Shown here: positions 44,801 through 55,204 of the stretch, piece by piece
Position numbering within the stretch: the stretch's first letter is position 1
Layout of the letters: the number at the start of each line of letters is the position of its first letter
Source: Craspedostauros australis
Lineage: Eukaryota; Bacillariophyta; Bacillariophyceae; Mastogloiales; Achnanthaceae
Reading direction: 5' to 3'
DNA length: 64,000 bases
Assembly (NCBI GenBank): GCA_026770025.1
Contig: JAMXDE010000013.1
Location: 1,736,001 to 1,800,000 of the forward strand
Notes under the pieces: generated by a model
Told to the model about the DNA's origin: nothing
Databases searched by the model: none
The model's input: only the letters and a program-made list of their open reading frames with translations
Made by a program: the position numbers and the translations under genes

Positions 44801-47800
44801 CGATCAGGGTCCAGTAGCGTTTATCTCCGAAGCTTATGTGTTTAGTGTAACTAATGTCAATGAAGAGCCGTTCGCCGCGGCGAGTTGCTCTCGGAATGGT
44901 TGCCTTCGGGATGTTCTTCACTCTCGCATTCGCGACCGCGCAGTCACGACATACCGGCATTTCGCCGATGATCTTCCATCCGTATTGAGCGGCTGTCCGC
45001 TTCATGGTTTCGAGTGGCGCATGGCCGAGCATTCGATGCAAGCTCACCGCGCTGATCTCCTTGGATGGGTTCTTGACGAGGGCTGTGCAAGCCTTGTCGT
45101 CGTTCGTTGGCATGATGGGGTGCATCTGCACTCCCGTGATGAATCCGTTGGCCGTGGGGAAGACTCGGTCGAATACGATCTTCGTTCCGGATCCGTTGAT
45201 GATGTCCATCAGAATGCCGTTGCTACCAAGCTGGTAACCGTTGTACAGAGCCTTGTTCGTGGAGAAAAGGTTCACCGCCATTTTCGGTGTGTACTTCACA
45301 TCATCAAGCCGGATGACGTGGCCAGTGTTGTCTCGTTGCTTGACCTTCAAGCGAATGGATCCCATTTTGGGAGAGTCCAGCTTCGTGCTGTCTCCCACTT
45401 GGACGAATGACTTGATGTGCCGCACGTCGAAGAGAGCGGCGTCTGAATTGACGATGTGACACGAAGCTCCACTGTCGGCGAGCCAGGTGTCCTTGTTGAC
45501 CTTGTCTTTGTGCTTGGTGCTCAGCTTGTGGAGTTGCTCCACGGCTGCCGCAGCTATCTCGTCGTTGAAGCTGCCGTCGTCATCGTCTTCGTGGACTCCA
45601 TCTTCGTTGTATGGATTGCGGTGGTCCCCATCGTCCATGTCATCGGGTAATTGTGCGTAGTCCGATGGAATCGTACTGTTCCGATGTGATCCTGTAGCTG
45701 GATCGTATGGGTGGACGCGTGATCGCTCTCGCAAGAGTACACGCATACATCCTCCAAGAATGTAGTGCAGATCCGTTTCTGGGATGGTTTCCGAGTTGTT
45801 GGCTTCCAGTATGTAGTTGATGACGATCGCGTTGGCAAGGATCTCTTCGATTGATTCGAAGTGCTCGGATAGGATGGATCCCATCATGTTCACCCATATC
45901 GGCATGAGTACCCCTCGTGTGGTTTCTGGGAACAGTCGCATCCCCGCTTCCATTACAGCGTCGAAGATGAGCTGTTTTTGGATTGTTAATGCCGTTGCTG
46001 TTGCGTCTGGTGTGACAGTGTGACGGAGTAGATAGTCGACACTGTTGGGATCCTCGATATCCGGGAAGTCGATGTTCGCTGGATAGACGACACGCTCGTT
46101 TGGATTGAAGCTGTCGTTTGGATGATCGCCGTCCTCGGATTCGTCGCTGTCATCCTCGTCGAAGATGCCCGATCTGTTGTTCCCCGCTGCTGGAGGAGGC
46201 GGCGCCGCGCCGCGGTTTGTTTCGTTGTCTTCATCTGCGCCGTCCTCGTCGGCGTCGTCGTCGTCGTCGTCATCGCTCATGGCCTCTTCGATGTCGCTAT
46301 CGTTGGCCTCGTCGTCCATCTCAGCTTCGTCGCCGTATGAACCGATCAGGTCGTGCGCGTTGAAGCAGCATTCGTAGCTCACCTCGCGTCTTGGATCCAC
46401 CTCGTGGATGATTGGCTCCTCGCTGAGCCACTCCGGGACGATCTCATCGTCCTGTACTTCGTCGTCACTTCCGACGCACTCGAAGTTATCGAAGAAGGAG
46501 TCTTCGATGTAGTCGTCGGACACCAACATGCAGAGCGGCATGTCCTTCGCAGAGAGTACCATCTCGTGCCCGCTCTTGTCGTGTCCTTCCGTAGCCGCGT
46601 TGGCTTGTTCGTTGTTCTTTTTGCTTTCGTTGAACTTCTTCTTTTGGCACTCCGCCTCGCGATGTCCGAAGATGCCGCAGTAGTTGCACTTGCCCTTGAA
46701 GCCGCTTCCCTTGTTACGCTTTCCGTTCATTTTGTTGTTGTTGTTGTTGTTTTTCTTGTTGTTCGATTTCTTGCGTTCTGGACAATCGGCGGATCTATGG
46801 CCATACACGCCACAGTTGTGACAAGTACCCTTGAAGTTACCGGTGCTTGTGAAGCCGGTGTCGTTGCTCTTCGTGTTACTGTCTTGGAAGTCGTCGACGT
46901 ATGCCTTGCCTCCTCTGTGAGTGGCGTATGCAGTACGGAGTACTCCTCTGATCGTGTTGATGGTAACCAGTTCTGGATTGAACGTGAGTTGATGTTGGAA
47001 GTTCACGATGTGGGTTCTGTACTCGTTGCTCACCGTGCTGAGAATTTGCATGATCATTTCCTCGTCCGTGATTTCGTACTTGACATCGTGGAGACGCGAT
47101 CGTAGACTCTCGAGTTGCGTGATGTAGATGTCGGGGTCCGTGTCTCTCTTCATCTTTTCGTTGTTGAATTGGCGCTTGAGTTTGATCTTCGTCACCGCGT
47201 CGGATGGTCGGAACTTCTCCGCGAGAACGTTCCACGCTGCATGTGCGTCTCCTTCGGGGTAGTCGTCGGAGATGCACTGGTTGATGTACTGGATGGCTTG
47301 CTTGCCTTTTCCTTTCTCTGCATCCATCATGAGGATCAGATCGCTGAAGCAGTCGCATCCCAGCTCGTAGATTTCTTCCATTGCTTCCTTGTCATCGTCG
47401 GCGGCTGCCGCAATCTCGCTCACTGTTGGGACCTTGGTCTTGCCCAACATCACGTCTCTCGTCTTCTGTGCACGAGCGTACGCCTTCGCTTGGGACTCCC
47501 ATGCGCTGTAGTCTTCTTGTTCACCGCTGAACATCGGCGCCTTGATGCGTCGCTTGTTCACGTTGGCTGATGTCGCCATGTTGATTCGTTGTTTCGTTGT
47601 TGGTGCGCTCGCGCCCTTGATTTCCGTTTGTTTCTGTGTTGTCGATTCTTCGATTTTCGCTTGTTGTTTCGCGAGGGTTGATTTGCTCACAAATTCTCCT
47701 CCTGGTGGTGTCTCACTTTTACCACTCCGTTTGGCTGTGCGGATGTTCTCCGTCACACCAGTCTCCTCTTGCTTGTACGCCTTGAGGATACTCTCCTTCT

Positions 47801-47984
47801 CGCGGTGTAGCCTTGCAGACCGTTCCTCTTCGGTCTCGTCAATCGCGCTTGCGTCTGCGCCTGATAGGACAGTAGCCGCGGCTGCTTCCTTCTCTTCTCG
47901 TGGTGGAGTCTCGCTCGCACCTTCTTCTTGTTTGACAGTCGGGTTGGACAGAGGGATGTCTCTCAATTCCTCTTCCTCGCTCAT
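41811..47984 (-). CDS. Copia Gag-Pol polyprotein of element F, 2,057 aa
   Basis: Intact frame from ATG at 47984 with the same domain order as the element D protein: Gag, two CCHC knuckles, acidic and helical insert, DSGAS protease, DD35E integrase, YVDD reverse transcriptase, RNase H. It differs by scattered substitutions (for example AAADDDKEAME where D has AAAGEAKEAME, and in the acidic and Ser/Asp-rich linkers) and no frameshift. Equal length and intact catalytic motifs indicate recent common origin and probable competence of both copies. Confidence 0.95.
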   Translation of the reverse strand: MSEEEELRDIPLSNPTVKQEEGASETPPREEKEAAAATVLSGADASAIDETEEERSARLHREKESILKAYKQEETGVTENIRTAKRSGKSETPPGGEFVSKSTLAKQQAKIEESTTQKQTEIKGASAPTTKQRINMATSANVNKRRIKAPMFSGEQEDYSAWESQAKAYARAQKTRDVMLGKTKVPTVSEIAAAADDDKEAMEEIYELGCDCFSDLILMMDAEKGKGKQAIQYINQCISDDYPEGDAHAAWNVLAEKFRPSDAVTKIKLKRQFNNEKMKRDTDPDIYITQLESLRSRLHDVKYEITDEEMIMQILSTVSNEYRTHIVNFQHQLTFNPELVTINTIRGVLRTAYATHRGGKAYVDDFQDSNTKSNDTGFTSTGNFKGTCHNCGVYGHRSADCPERKKSNNKKNNNNNNKMNGKRNKGSGFKGKCNYCGIFGHREAECQKKKFNESKKNNEQANAATEGHDKSGHEMVLSAKDMPLCMLVSDDYIEDSFFDNFECVGSDDEVQDDEIVPEWLSEEPIIHEVDPRREVSYECCFNAHDLIGSYGDEAEMDDEANDSDIEEAMSDDDDDDDADEDGADEDNETNRGAAPPPPAAGNNRSGIFDEDDSDESEDGDHPNDSFNPNERVVYPANIDFPDIEDPNSVDYLLRHTVTPDATATALTIQKQLIFDAVMEAGMRLFPETTRGVLMPIWVNMMGSILSEHFESIEEILANAIVINYILEANNSETIPETDLHYILGGCMRVLLRERSRVHPYDPATGSHRNSTIPSDYAQLPDDMDDGDHRNPYNEDGVHEDDDDGSFNDEIAAAAVEQLHKLSTKHKDKVNKDTWLADSGASCHIVNSDAALFDVRHIKSFVQVGDSTKLDSPKMGSIRLKVKQRDNTGHVIRLDDVKYTPKMAVNLFSTNKALYNGYQLGSNGILMDIINGSGTKIVFDRVFPTANGFITGVQMHPIMPTNDDKACTALVKNPSKEISAVSLHRMLGHAPLETMKRTAAQYGWKIIGEMPVCRDCAVANARVKNIPKATIPRATRRGERLFIDISYTKHISFGDKRYWTLIVDDCTDHCWSFFLKNKSDQPGYIKRFVQTIKSQTGDQQIIFRGDNSGENKSTQDILIDAGLNVKFEFTASNTPQQNGRVERKFAYLYTKIRSMLNGAQLDEEYRHGLWAAAASTATAIANITVAKNQKESPHRQFFGNDPPYADALRTFGEVGVVKTTYGGITAKLKNRGEEMVFIGYAHQHASGVYNMYRPSTKSLICSRDIKWLNQSYGQFRGWAPVPNISNESGTTDADGFTTIGRKGAMPRTATRQVSEAKRVSFADSNRYYILSDSDDEDDEDDGIVTQLIHNNEEDRSESNHEDDEIIPSGDEADDDTGVTPPNTPARSTQDTPLRPPPSKPSKRDIDRKERIRRHEARGRKGETNPKPTTGKSIPRALRELADHNERGRKEEGYESDPSSNEDSDKLSDEETNYSNNETTDDEEIADEGEIEITHYSTTGLYGMNAIITESPAIDIGLSTQDENKESEKHIEPTTFDGAFNHPDPIHRKGYRAAIKKEFDSMDTRKVYSKIKRDAIPRGRRCCKCKWVFKLKRDGTHRARLVACGYSQIAGVDFQEHYSPVIHDVTYRVMMVIMLIKKMDCALVDVVTAFLHGDLDEEIYMNCPNGMDHQPDEALTLHKPIYGLVQSARQWFKMLVSTLKNINFEQSAADPCLFYRKTNEGSMIVAIYVDDCFCCGDSKALETFLKDIQGSKFKVTIERGLGDYLSCNIELNHDKTRATLRQPHLIRHLIEEFGTKVEKMQRYGTPGTPGQIIVRPSEDNGLQKVGAEEHAEYRRGVGMLLFLIKHSRPDIANPVRELSKVLIGPTKAAMKEMYRIIKYVIDTKDYGLKIHPARPDDDGWDMELFCDSEYAGDKNTRISVGGFILYLCKVPILWRSKAQKAVTLSSSEAEYVALSEAAKEIFFVVQLLESVGVPVKTPIKVRVDNIGAIFIAKNPSTSQRSRHIDVRHHYVRNMVINKTIEIIFVKSEQNTSDGFTKNIKADLQREHEKSYLDTSRTFE

Positions 47985-48066
47985 TCAGCTTGGTGCTTTT
48001 GAATGATGTTCGTCTTCCTCGCACGATACGATTCGCGGGCTCGCCCTGATCTATCGTTTATAAACG

Positions 48067-48869
48067 TGTTGGCAAGTTCCGCGCACGGTAACCTACGATC
48101 GTGGAAGATGGTGTTGGTTGATAGTCGTTCGTTTGCTATTTCATTACTTGGCTACTCCGATGCTCTCGGTGTACGCCCGTTCTCTTGCCCGATGCTCTCG
48201 GCGCTTCAATCTGTTTCGTAGATTCAGTCTCCGACTATGAGTCGGTACGCGAGATACTCTCTCGCTTCTCTCTCTCTGTATTCTCTCTCTCTCTCTCTCA
48301 ACATCGTGTACTCGTCGTGCACGATACTCCGTGTTCGATACGTACTCCGTATTCAACACTCCGTTCATTCAGTACTGGCTCCTACTCCATGAGTACTCGC
48401 CATTTGAAGTTCACCTTCTGTATCCATGATGCTGATGCCCTTCGGTCATCGGATCTTAGCCTCCTGCTCTGACTTGGAGACAGATGTCGACGTGGTGACA
48501 CGATGACATCCTGTCGACGTCAGTAGGCGTCCTTCTGCTCTCCAGATGTCACGTTCCATTGGTGATGAAGTGGTCTGTCAGATGATATCGTCATCTGAGG
48601 TTTAGTTGGGAAGTACCTCGAGATTCTCTTGGTACCATTGATGGATGGACGGACGATCTTCCAATTCTCTCAGGAATCGTCATTTGCAAATTTCCTCCAG
48701 AAATCTTGCCCCTTTTCGTGTGTTCCGTTTCCCCTGTAATTCTGACGAATCACAGTATACTATCGACACGAATGTAGTTATACCGTCCAAGTGCGTATGA
48801 GAGAATAGCGGGTGAACGATGCACATATACTCGTACATCTCGACATATACTCACATGTACATCTCGACA
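48067..48869 (-). repeat. 5' LTR of element F
   Basis: 803 bp, near-identical to 40988-41790. The leader beyond it (47985-48066) repeats the CGTTTATAAACG palindrome seen in element D. Confidence 0.93.
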
Positions 48870-48944
48870 GAACCCAGTTGAAGTTCACTTAAGAACAGAC
48901 TACTTTCCACTTTAGTGTATCCCATGCTGTTACCTGAAAATCGC

Positions 48945-49034
48945 TTTTGGCGCGAAATCTTCCGACCATGACAACAGCGAAATCCTTCTTCCTCTTCCCC
49001 CTTTTCCCATTCACGGATCATCGCTGACTCAAAC
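48945..49034 (-). repeat. Dispersed repeat copy 2, with E2F-like core
   Basis: About 90 bp on the minus strand resembles 6056-6144, including an identical block around TTTCGCGCCAAAA. Confidence 0.55.
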
Positions 49035-50018
49035 TGCATGATCAACTTGATCCAAGCTGTTCTAGGAACTCTATGCTCCCTAAATCCGTGTATTGCAACT
49101 TGTCTCGATTCCCTTGTCAGCTATGACACCTGCTTCCTCTACTTGATAACAACAAGGAGATCCAACCTGCTCCAACACAAGCCAGGAATCCAACTGTAAC
49201 TCCCATCACCTGCCTGCTGTATCTCCACCTACAACTTCAAACAAGATGTCAAGTTCTTGTACTTGAATGTAGAAAGACTACTGCAGACGGTAAAGGTAAC
49301 AGAGAGCAAGGAGCCCTGTCCGTTCTCAACTCTGAACCTCTGAGGATGAGTGCAGAGCCACACCAGTCATGTGAACATCGTTTCTTCATCCTACCTTCAT
49401 CATCTGATCAACTCACAATGCAGAACTATCGAATAACAAATAGCACAACTCAAGATCAGTGCAAACATCACTTATCTACTCATTGTCAACACTACTACTT
49501 CCCAGATGGTCATTCCTCGCTAACTGCATCAACAACTTCCTTCGAACTGGCAGTCAGCAAGGCCTTCCCTTCCGGATCGTGTCACAACAGCACACGAAAA
49601 TCCAACGACTATGGTGTTAGTACCTTCATTGAAGTCGGCAACAATCGTTGCTGAAAGGAGTCTGTTTGGTCAGGCCGGATTCACGAGGTCTCCGCAATGA
49701 ATTCAATCGTGGTTTTCGGTACCACTGGTACAGACGAACATAGGTCAGACCCATGCACCACAAATTGACATGAGGAAAGATGAGAGGCAACACACTCGTC
49801 TCATCTGGGTCTGCGACAATGATGCACCATGTCCCAAGTGACCCTATCGGAGTCTCCGCGAGCATTTGAGTGTGGCTACACCTTGTGCCAAGTTCCCAAG
49901 ACCTCTAGCTATGGGTAGATGTCGTCCAAGTGTCTTACGGGCTATGGTGCGAAATGGACTGTCGAAGATTAGAGGAACCCACGGCCCTAATATCTCACGA
50001 ACTCAATTATGTAAATGC
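49035..50018. other. Intergenic, nothing recognised
   Basis: Only short frames without domains (for example 49346-49654 plus, Ser/Thr/His-rich). It contains the 3' flank of the ATPase gene. Confidence 0.6.
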
Positions 50019-53000
50019 TTACAGAACATCTAAATTAATTTCAGCGAACATCTTGTGGGCAGTCTCGATGCACATGCGGGCATCGGTGGTGTGCCGGGCT
50101 TGGCCTGGCTGTCGCCCTCCATTGGTTCCTTCGGATGTAACGATGAATTGATCCTGCGGGTACGTCGCCCTCATCTGCTGCACCTTTGCCGTTGCGCCCC
50201 ATTCATCATACAACGATAGTGCATTCGACAGATACTGCCGTGACCAGAATGCGTTGTCAGTGGCATCCTCGTGACTTGCGCCAGGTGAGCGGGGGTTGAC
50301 CACGGTGGGTGCGGACATGAAGTATTCACCAGCCAACTCGTACGCCAAGGCCGTATCGTGGATGTGACCAGACCGGGCCGAGCACGATATCGCCTTGTTG
50401 TATGCCGCCTTCGCGATATCGATGGATCGGGATGACGATGCCGCTTCGATATCTGCCTCCATCAGCAGAAAGCGATGCAGGTTGTTACCGCCCTTTGCTT
50501 CGATGCAGTATTTCATTTGGGCGAGAAATTGCCTTGCTCGTCGGAGGTACTTCCGATGCCGCCGTTGCTGATTTTGTTGCCTGTACTGCCGAGCCAACCT
50601 GGAGCAGATGAGTCCGGAATGGTAGATCTTCGTAGATTCCATCATGTACGTGACCTCCAGCTTGGTTACAGCGTAGAGTGGCTTGATGTAAGTTTTGCCT
50701 TGCTCCAGCTGGCCGAAGTATGTTGCGAGCTGAATGCGACTCCAGTAGAAGTACATCCACGTGAAGTATTCCGAGCCATCGATTTGGTCCAAAGGTGGCA
50801 CCACCACCGTGATCCAAGGGTGACTATCGTCGTAGTCACGCAACAAATATTCGATGGTGTAGTGGATATGGTCATGGGCAGATGCGATTGCCGTGAGGTT
50901 GTAGTGCCGTAGCTGCTGTACGTACTTCCAGCTGGTGTTCTGGATCGGACCCAATGGCAATCCATACAGGAACCTCAGCACGATCGTGCTCCCCCAGTTT
51001 TTGTACGCGGAGTCCAGCATGCCGGTTTCCATACCAGCTCTCTGACCGTCCTTCAGGGTCAGCAGGGCAACATGCAGCGGTTCCCACCATACAGTGACGA
51101 AGATGGTGAGGACCACGTTGAAGGCTGCGACAAGGTCTTTTGATGGCGTTGCTTTCATCATCTTCTGACCGATGATCGAGAGCCGTTTTCCTCGCTCCGG
51201 GTCTCCCAAATTATTCATCGAGAACGATCCCAGCGCCAGACATCCGTGGGCACCATGAGCAATAAGGCCGTGCTTGAAAGTGAGTCGCACCAGACGTGTA
51301 ATCAGGAGGATTGTAGTTCCATGCTGTTGGGCTTGATATGAACATTCGATCGATAGCAGAATCAGCGCCATTACAAACTTCAATTTTTCATCTGTCATGG
51401 TCGACTTTGATAGGATTTCATCATCCGTGTGCTTGTCGAGGTGTTTCCGGATGTATCGAATATCCCAGAACGCAAGTGCAAGGTGGTTCCTCCGAGGGAA
51501 CTTGTACATCGTGCGGATCGACTCAAACAGAAAGACCAAGGCCTCGTTGTATCGGCTGATTCGATTGAGAGAGTATGCGAGAGCAATCTTGGTTGAGATG
51601 ACATCAGCAGCACTCGTGCTCTTGCTCAGAACAGTTTTGCACAACGCCGATCCACGGTCATGGTAGCCAAGGCTCAGCTCGACCTTTGCCAAGGTCTTGT
51701 ACACCTCAAGGCACAGATCATGTTGCGTTTCCCACGCATCATGCACCATGGTTTCGATCATCTGTAAGGCTCGGTTGAGATACTTCGATGCGTGCACAAA
51801 GGCAGAGACTGAGACTGCCATCTGACCCGCTGTGAGGTTGAGGTGGACCAAATCGAGCGGCGAAACGACTTCAACTGGAGGCAACATCACCGGCATCGAT
51901 TCGAATTGGTCCGCAGCAACGAACACCATCCAGCTCTCTCCCAGAATGGGGTGTGATGTAAGCTCCATCAAGGCCTTCCCGAGGCGATGCCTGAGACATT
52001 CGAGTTCCTTTCCCTTCGGGGCCATGGCATGGGCTGCTTGCTGGATCCGGTCGTGAACGAATCTGTACACGCATGGGGTAGCGGCAGCGGCAGCTTCTGA
52101 GGAAGGACGCGTGCCTATGTCAATAGGCTTCTTCTTGTCTGCGTCTGCCAATGCCATCCCTTCCTGCGGGGCTTGCGTTTGGGCTTGCGTTCGCGCGGGA
52201 CCAACTTTCTGGAGCAAGCCTTCCTTCGTGGCGGTTTCCAGGATGCTTTCCAGGTCGCCCGCCTCGGTGGCGTTTCCGCCATGGTCCAACCCATCGGCAG
52301 CAGTGATGTTGGAGCGATGCCATTCTGCCTCCTTCTCCAGTAAGATCTCCAGCACGGACTGGTTGAACATCGATCGAAGGAAGGATGCCATCATCAGGCA
52401 GGTCTGGACATCTTGTGGTAGCGAATGTAGCTTGGATGTGATGAGGTCGATGACATTCGCTGCCAGATCCAAGTCCTTGGCTGCTCGTTCGTGGTCCCAG
52501 TCCCACTGCATGGTATGGATGTTGCGAGCCAGGATCTGCTTCCTATGAAGCTCCTCCAGGGATTGCATAACGTACAGGACGTTCCCCTTCGTCTTGTTGT
52601 GCAGCGTCGTCGCCAGCTCGTTGACCTTGCGATTGACGTCCAGCTTGAGTCCGTTCGCAATATACTGTGCGACTTGCTCCTTGGTGAAGTCGTTGAGTGG
52701 AATCTCGTGGATCCTCTGCGCTTCGGTCTGCTTCCACTCTTTCAGCATGATGTTAAGTGGATGCCGATCATCGTCGTTGACCTCGTTGGAGCGGTAGGAT
52801 CCGATCAACAGCAAATTCTGGATAGACGTATCCACGAGGATATCAGCAATGAGTTTCAATGACGCGTCGTCGGCCCATTGCAGATCTATCAAAATAGTTT
52901 GGGTGTGGCATGGTAAAGTATGAGATGGGATGGCGGAGCGGAGCGGAATAGCGAGAATGATGGGAAGGACGGCGGATTGGGCCATGTGCGTATAGTTGTG

Positions 53001-54412
53001 AGTGTGCGAACAGATAAATGGGGAGTTGCTGCATTCTGTGATGACACACGAATAGACCATGACATTTGGTACTGTCCACTGCGATTGGCCACAGCCACCG
53101 TTCACTCACCATCCAGGTACAACACTACCGGCTGTGTGGTCGTGCTGACCACCTTGATGATGACCTTGAAACCAAACACGATCTGTTGAAAGCCTGCGTC
53201 ATGCGAGGTCAACGACTCGAGACTCTCTTCAACGGTCATCTCGGTGGTTTGACTCCCTGTCACGGATGATGCGAGGGGACCAGCGTCCCCGTCCGAGTGC
53301 TTCAGGGATCCATGGATGCTTGATCTGTTTGTGTTGCGCGTGCCGAAGTCATACCCAACAGCAGCGCGGTTCGTTCCATCAGGATCGACCTTGCTCATGA
53401 GCTTGGCCAGCCCCGGGATGATGCGGTACGACAGCTTTCGGCGGGTCGCATCCAGCTTCTCGCAGATGGCGGTTGCGATACGCTCGCATTCTTTGATGTC
53501 GCTGGGCTCGTCCGAGTTGGCCAATTGGAGGAAGAACTCTGAGAATGCTTCCGTGACAGCAGATAGCGTGCCGCCAACATTGAATTGATCGTATTTGCCC
53601 TTGCACAAGTAGCACGGCTTCGCGATAGATTGGGTAGCAGGCTTTGGCGTTGCTTGTTCTGTCGATGGTGTTGTTGCCGTTGTTGTCATTGTTGCCGATG
53701 CGGTTGCTGTCGGAGTTGGTTTCGATATTGACGTTGGTTGCGCTTCGTCATCATTTGTTTCATCCTCCTGTTCGGTGTCGGCGGCTTTCGGTTGCTTCGC
53801 TTTCGTTAGAAGGGGGCGGACGAATGCTTCCACCAATGCCGATTTGCCCGTACCAGAGTGGCCATGAACCAAAACGACTTGCATCTCCTTGCTGACTTCC
53901 GTGTCCGGTGATGATGTTACTGATTGCTTGCGACATAGCCGGCCATAGATCGATCTCAGCTTTTCCAACTCATCATCCCGACCAACGAATCCGGAATGAA
54001 GAAAGTCGAGCTTGTTCCAGGACGATGATGCATCATCGATGTCATCTTCGTCGATGCCGCCGCCGTTGCTGCTGCTGTTGTCTGGTCCCTTGTATTGGTT
54101 GGAACTGTGGCTGAACATGTCATTGCCGCCGCGACTTGAATCCGTATTGTCCATGCTGTATATCTCGTGCTTGGACTCATCCTCGACTGACGATCGATCG
54201 TCGCCGATGGTGGTGGTGGTGGTGACGGTGGAGATGGTGGTTGAGTTACCGGAACGCACCGACGCGGTGGTGGCATCCTGACCCTGTCCGGACCGAAAGG
54301 AAAGCAAAGCTCTTCTCGGCAGCCGATTGTTTGATGCGGGATTGCTGACATCGCTTTTCGTGCCAGTCGCCACATTGGTGGAGGTGATATTGTCGGTGGT
54401 TATGGTCTCCAT
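50019..54412 (-). CDS. AAA/STAND-type signalling ATPase, two exons (54412..53110, 52885..50019)
   Basis: A GTGAGT donor after 53110 and a TAG acceptor at 52886 give a 224-bp phase-1 intron; joining restores LYLDDLQWADD, the Walker B motif of the AAA_16/COG3899 'predicted ATPase' family. The product has about 1,389 residues. The N-terminus (1-130) is Ser/Thr/Asp-rich. Then come FVGRDDELEKL (AAA_16 start), Walker A GHSGTGKS near 185-192, a Thr/Ala/Pro-rich insert, GKYDQFNVGG (family motif), Walker B across the intron, LLIGSYRSNEV, winged-helix-like and TPR-like helical repeats to the end. Relatives in bacteria and diatoms couple such a core to kinase or cyclase domains; none is visible here, so the effector is missing or in another protein. 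Divergent from the gene at 55205. Confidence 0.82.
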
Positions 54413-55204
54413 GTTTGCAGATTATGGGATCATGAAGCGCTGGTTGATGAGCATGTACAACCAGAGAGGAATGTGATGTCTCTTTACTTCCCTGCCGCGG
54501 TACCACACGAGTACGCGTACGAGTAGGCTATGGCTTGTGTCTTCTCTCTCTCTCTCTCGCTCTTTCCAATGCGATTGAGTGGGCCTCCCCTGTCTTTCCA
54601 CCACCACCGCAAACTCTGTGCTTCTTGTGTCATCGCAAGCGCAGTCCATGTTGGCATTCTTCATGGCTGTCATTGCTGGCATCTCTTCCATCGCGTGCGC
54701 TCGTGAGTTGCTGAGTGGAGATGGAGGTGTGAACGGCCGATGACGTGAATCGCTCTGCTCACCACGTATGGTCACGACTTGGATACGTTTGTTGAGGTAC
54801 AATCGCGCACGAACACAGAAGGTTCGTCATCGTAGTGTTCGCTGAGTACTTTGTCCGTCCGTCGTTATTTTGGCTTCCACAACAAAGTCAGCTTAATTCG
54901 TTGCAGTTGGGCATGTCCAAGTCGCGTGAGTGACGTTTTGTCGCGCATCCACAACTGGGATTCGGCGAAATTGTGGTAACCGGTATTGTTGGCACTTCTT
55001 GGTCTGGACGTTTGTCCGCTTCATATTGCGTTCGGGTGGATCTTTTTGCTGACACCGGGTTCGCAAAGTGATGTTCGAAAGGAAAAGAGATCTTCGCAGA
55101 GCAACGTCCACAACGCCACACGCATGTCAGTACCCGGCCATACAATCACCACCTCCACAAAGATCATCAACATCGCAAAGTGCACCACATCAACAGCTCC
55201 GACA
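54413..55204. promoter_or_regulatory. Shared intergenic/promoter region between divergent genes
   Basis: 792 bp separate the ATG of the ATPase gene (minus, 54412) from that of the lumen protein (plus, 55205). It holds a (CT)n tract near 54540-54558. No TATA box is obvious. An in-frame ATG at 55124 could extend the lumen protein, so the true 5' UTR may be shorter. Confidence 0.5.

Larger units (their letters stand above)
40988..48869 (-). mobile_element. Full-length copia retrotransposon F
   Basis: 7,882 bp, the same family as element D but in the opposite orientation, with 803-bp LTRs and GAACCC target duplications. Its 5' LTR is the right-hand one (48067-48869). The LTRs differ at one position that I can see (CATTT at 41641-41660 versus CGTTT at 48721-48740), so the insertion is young. 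Confidence 0.95.
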
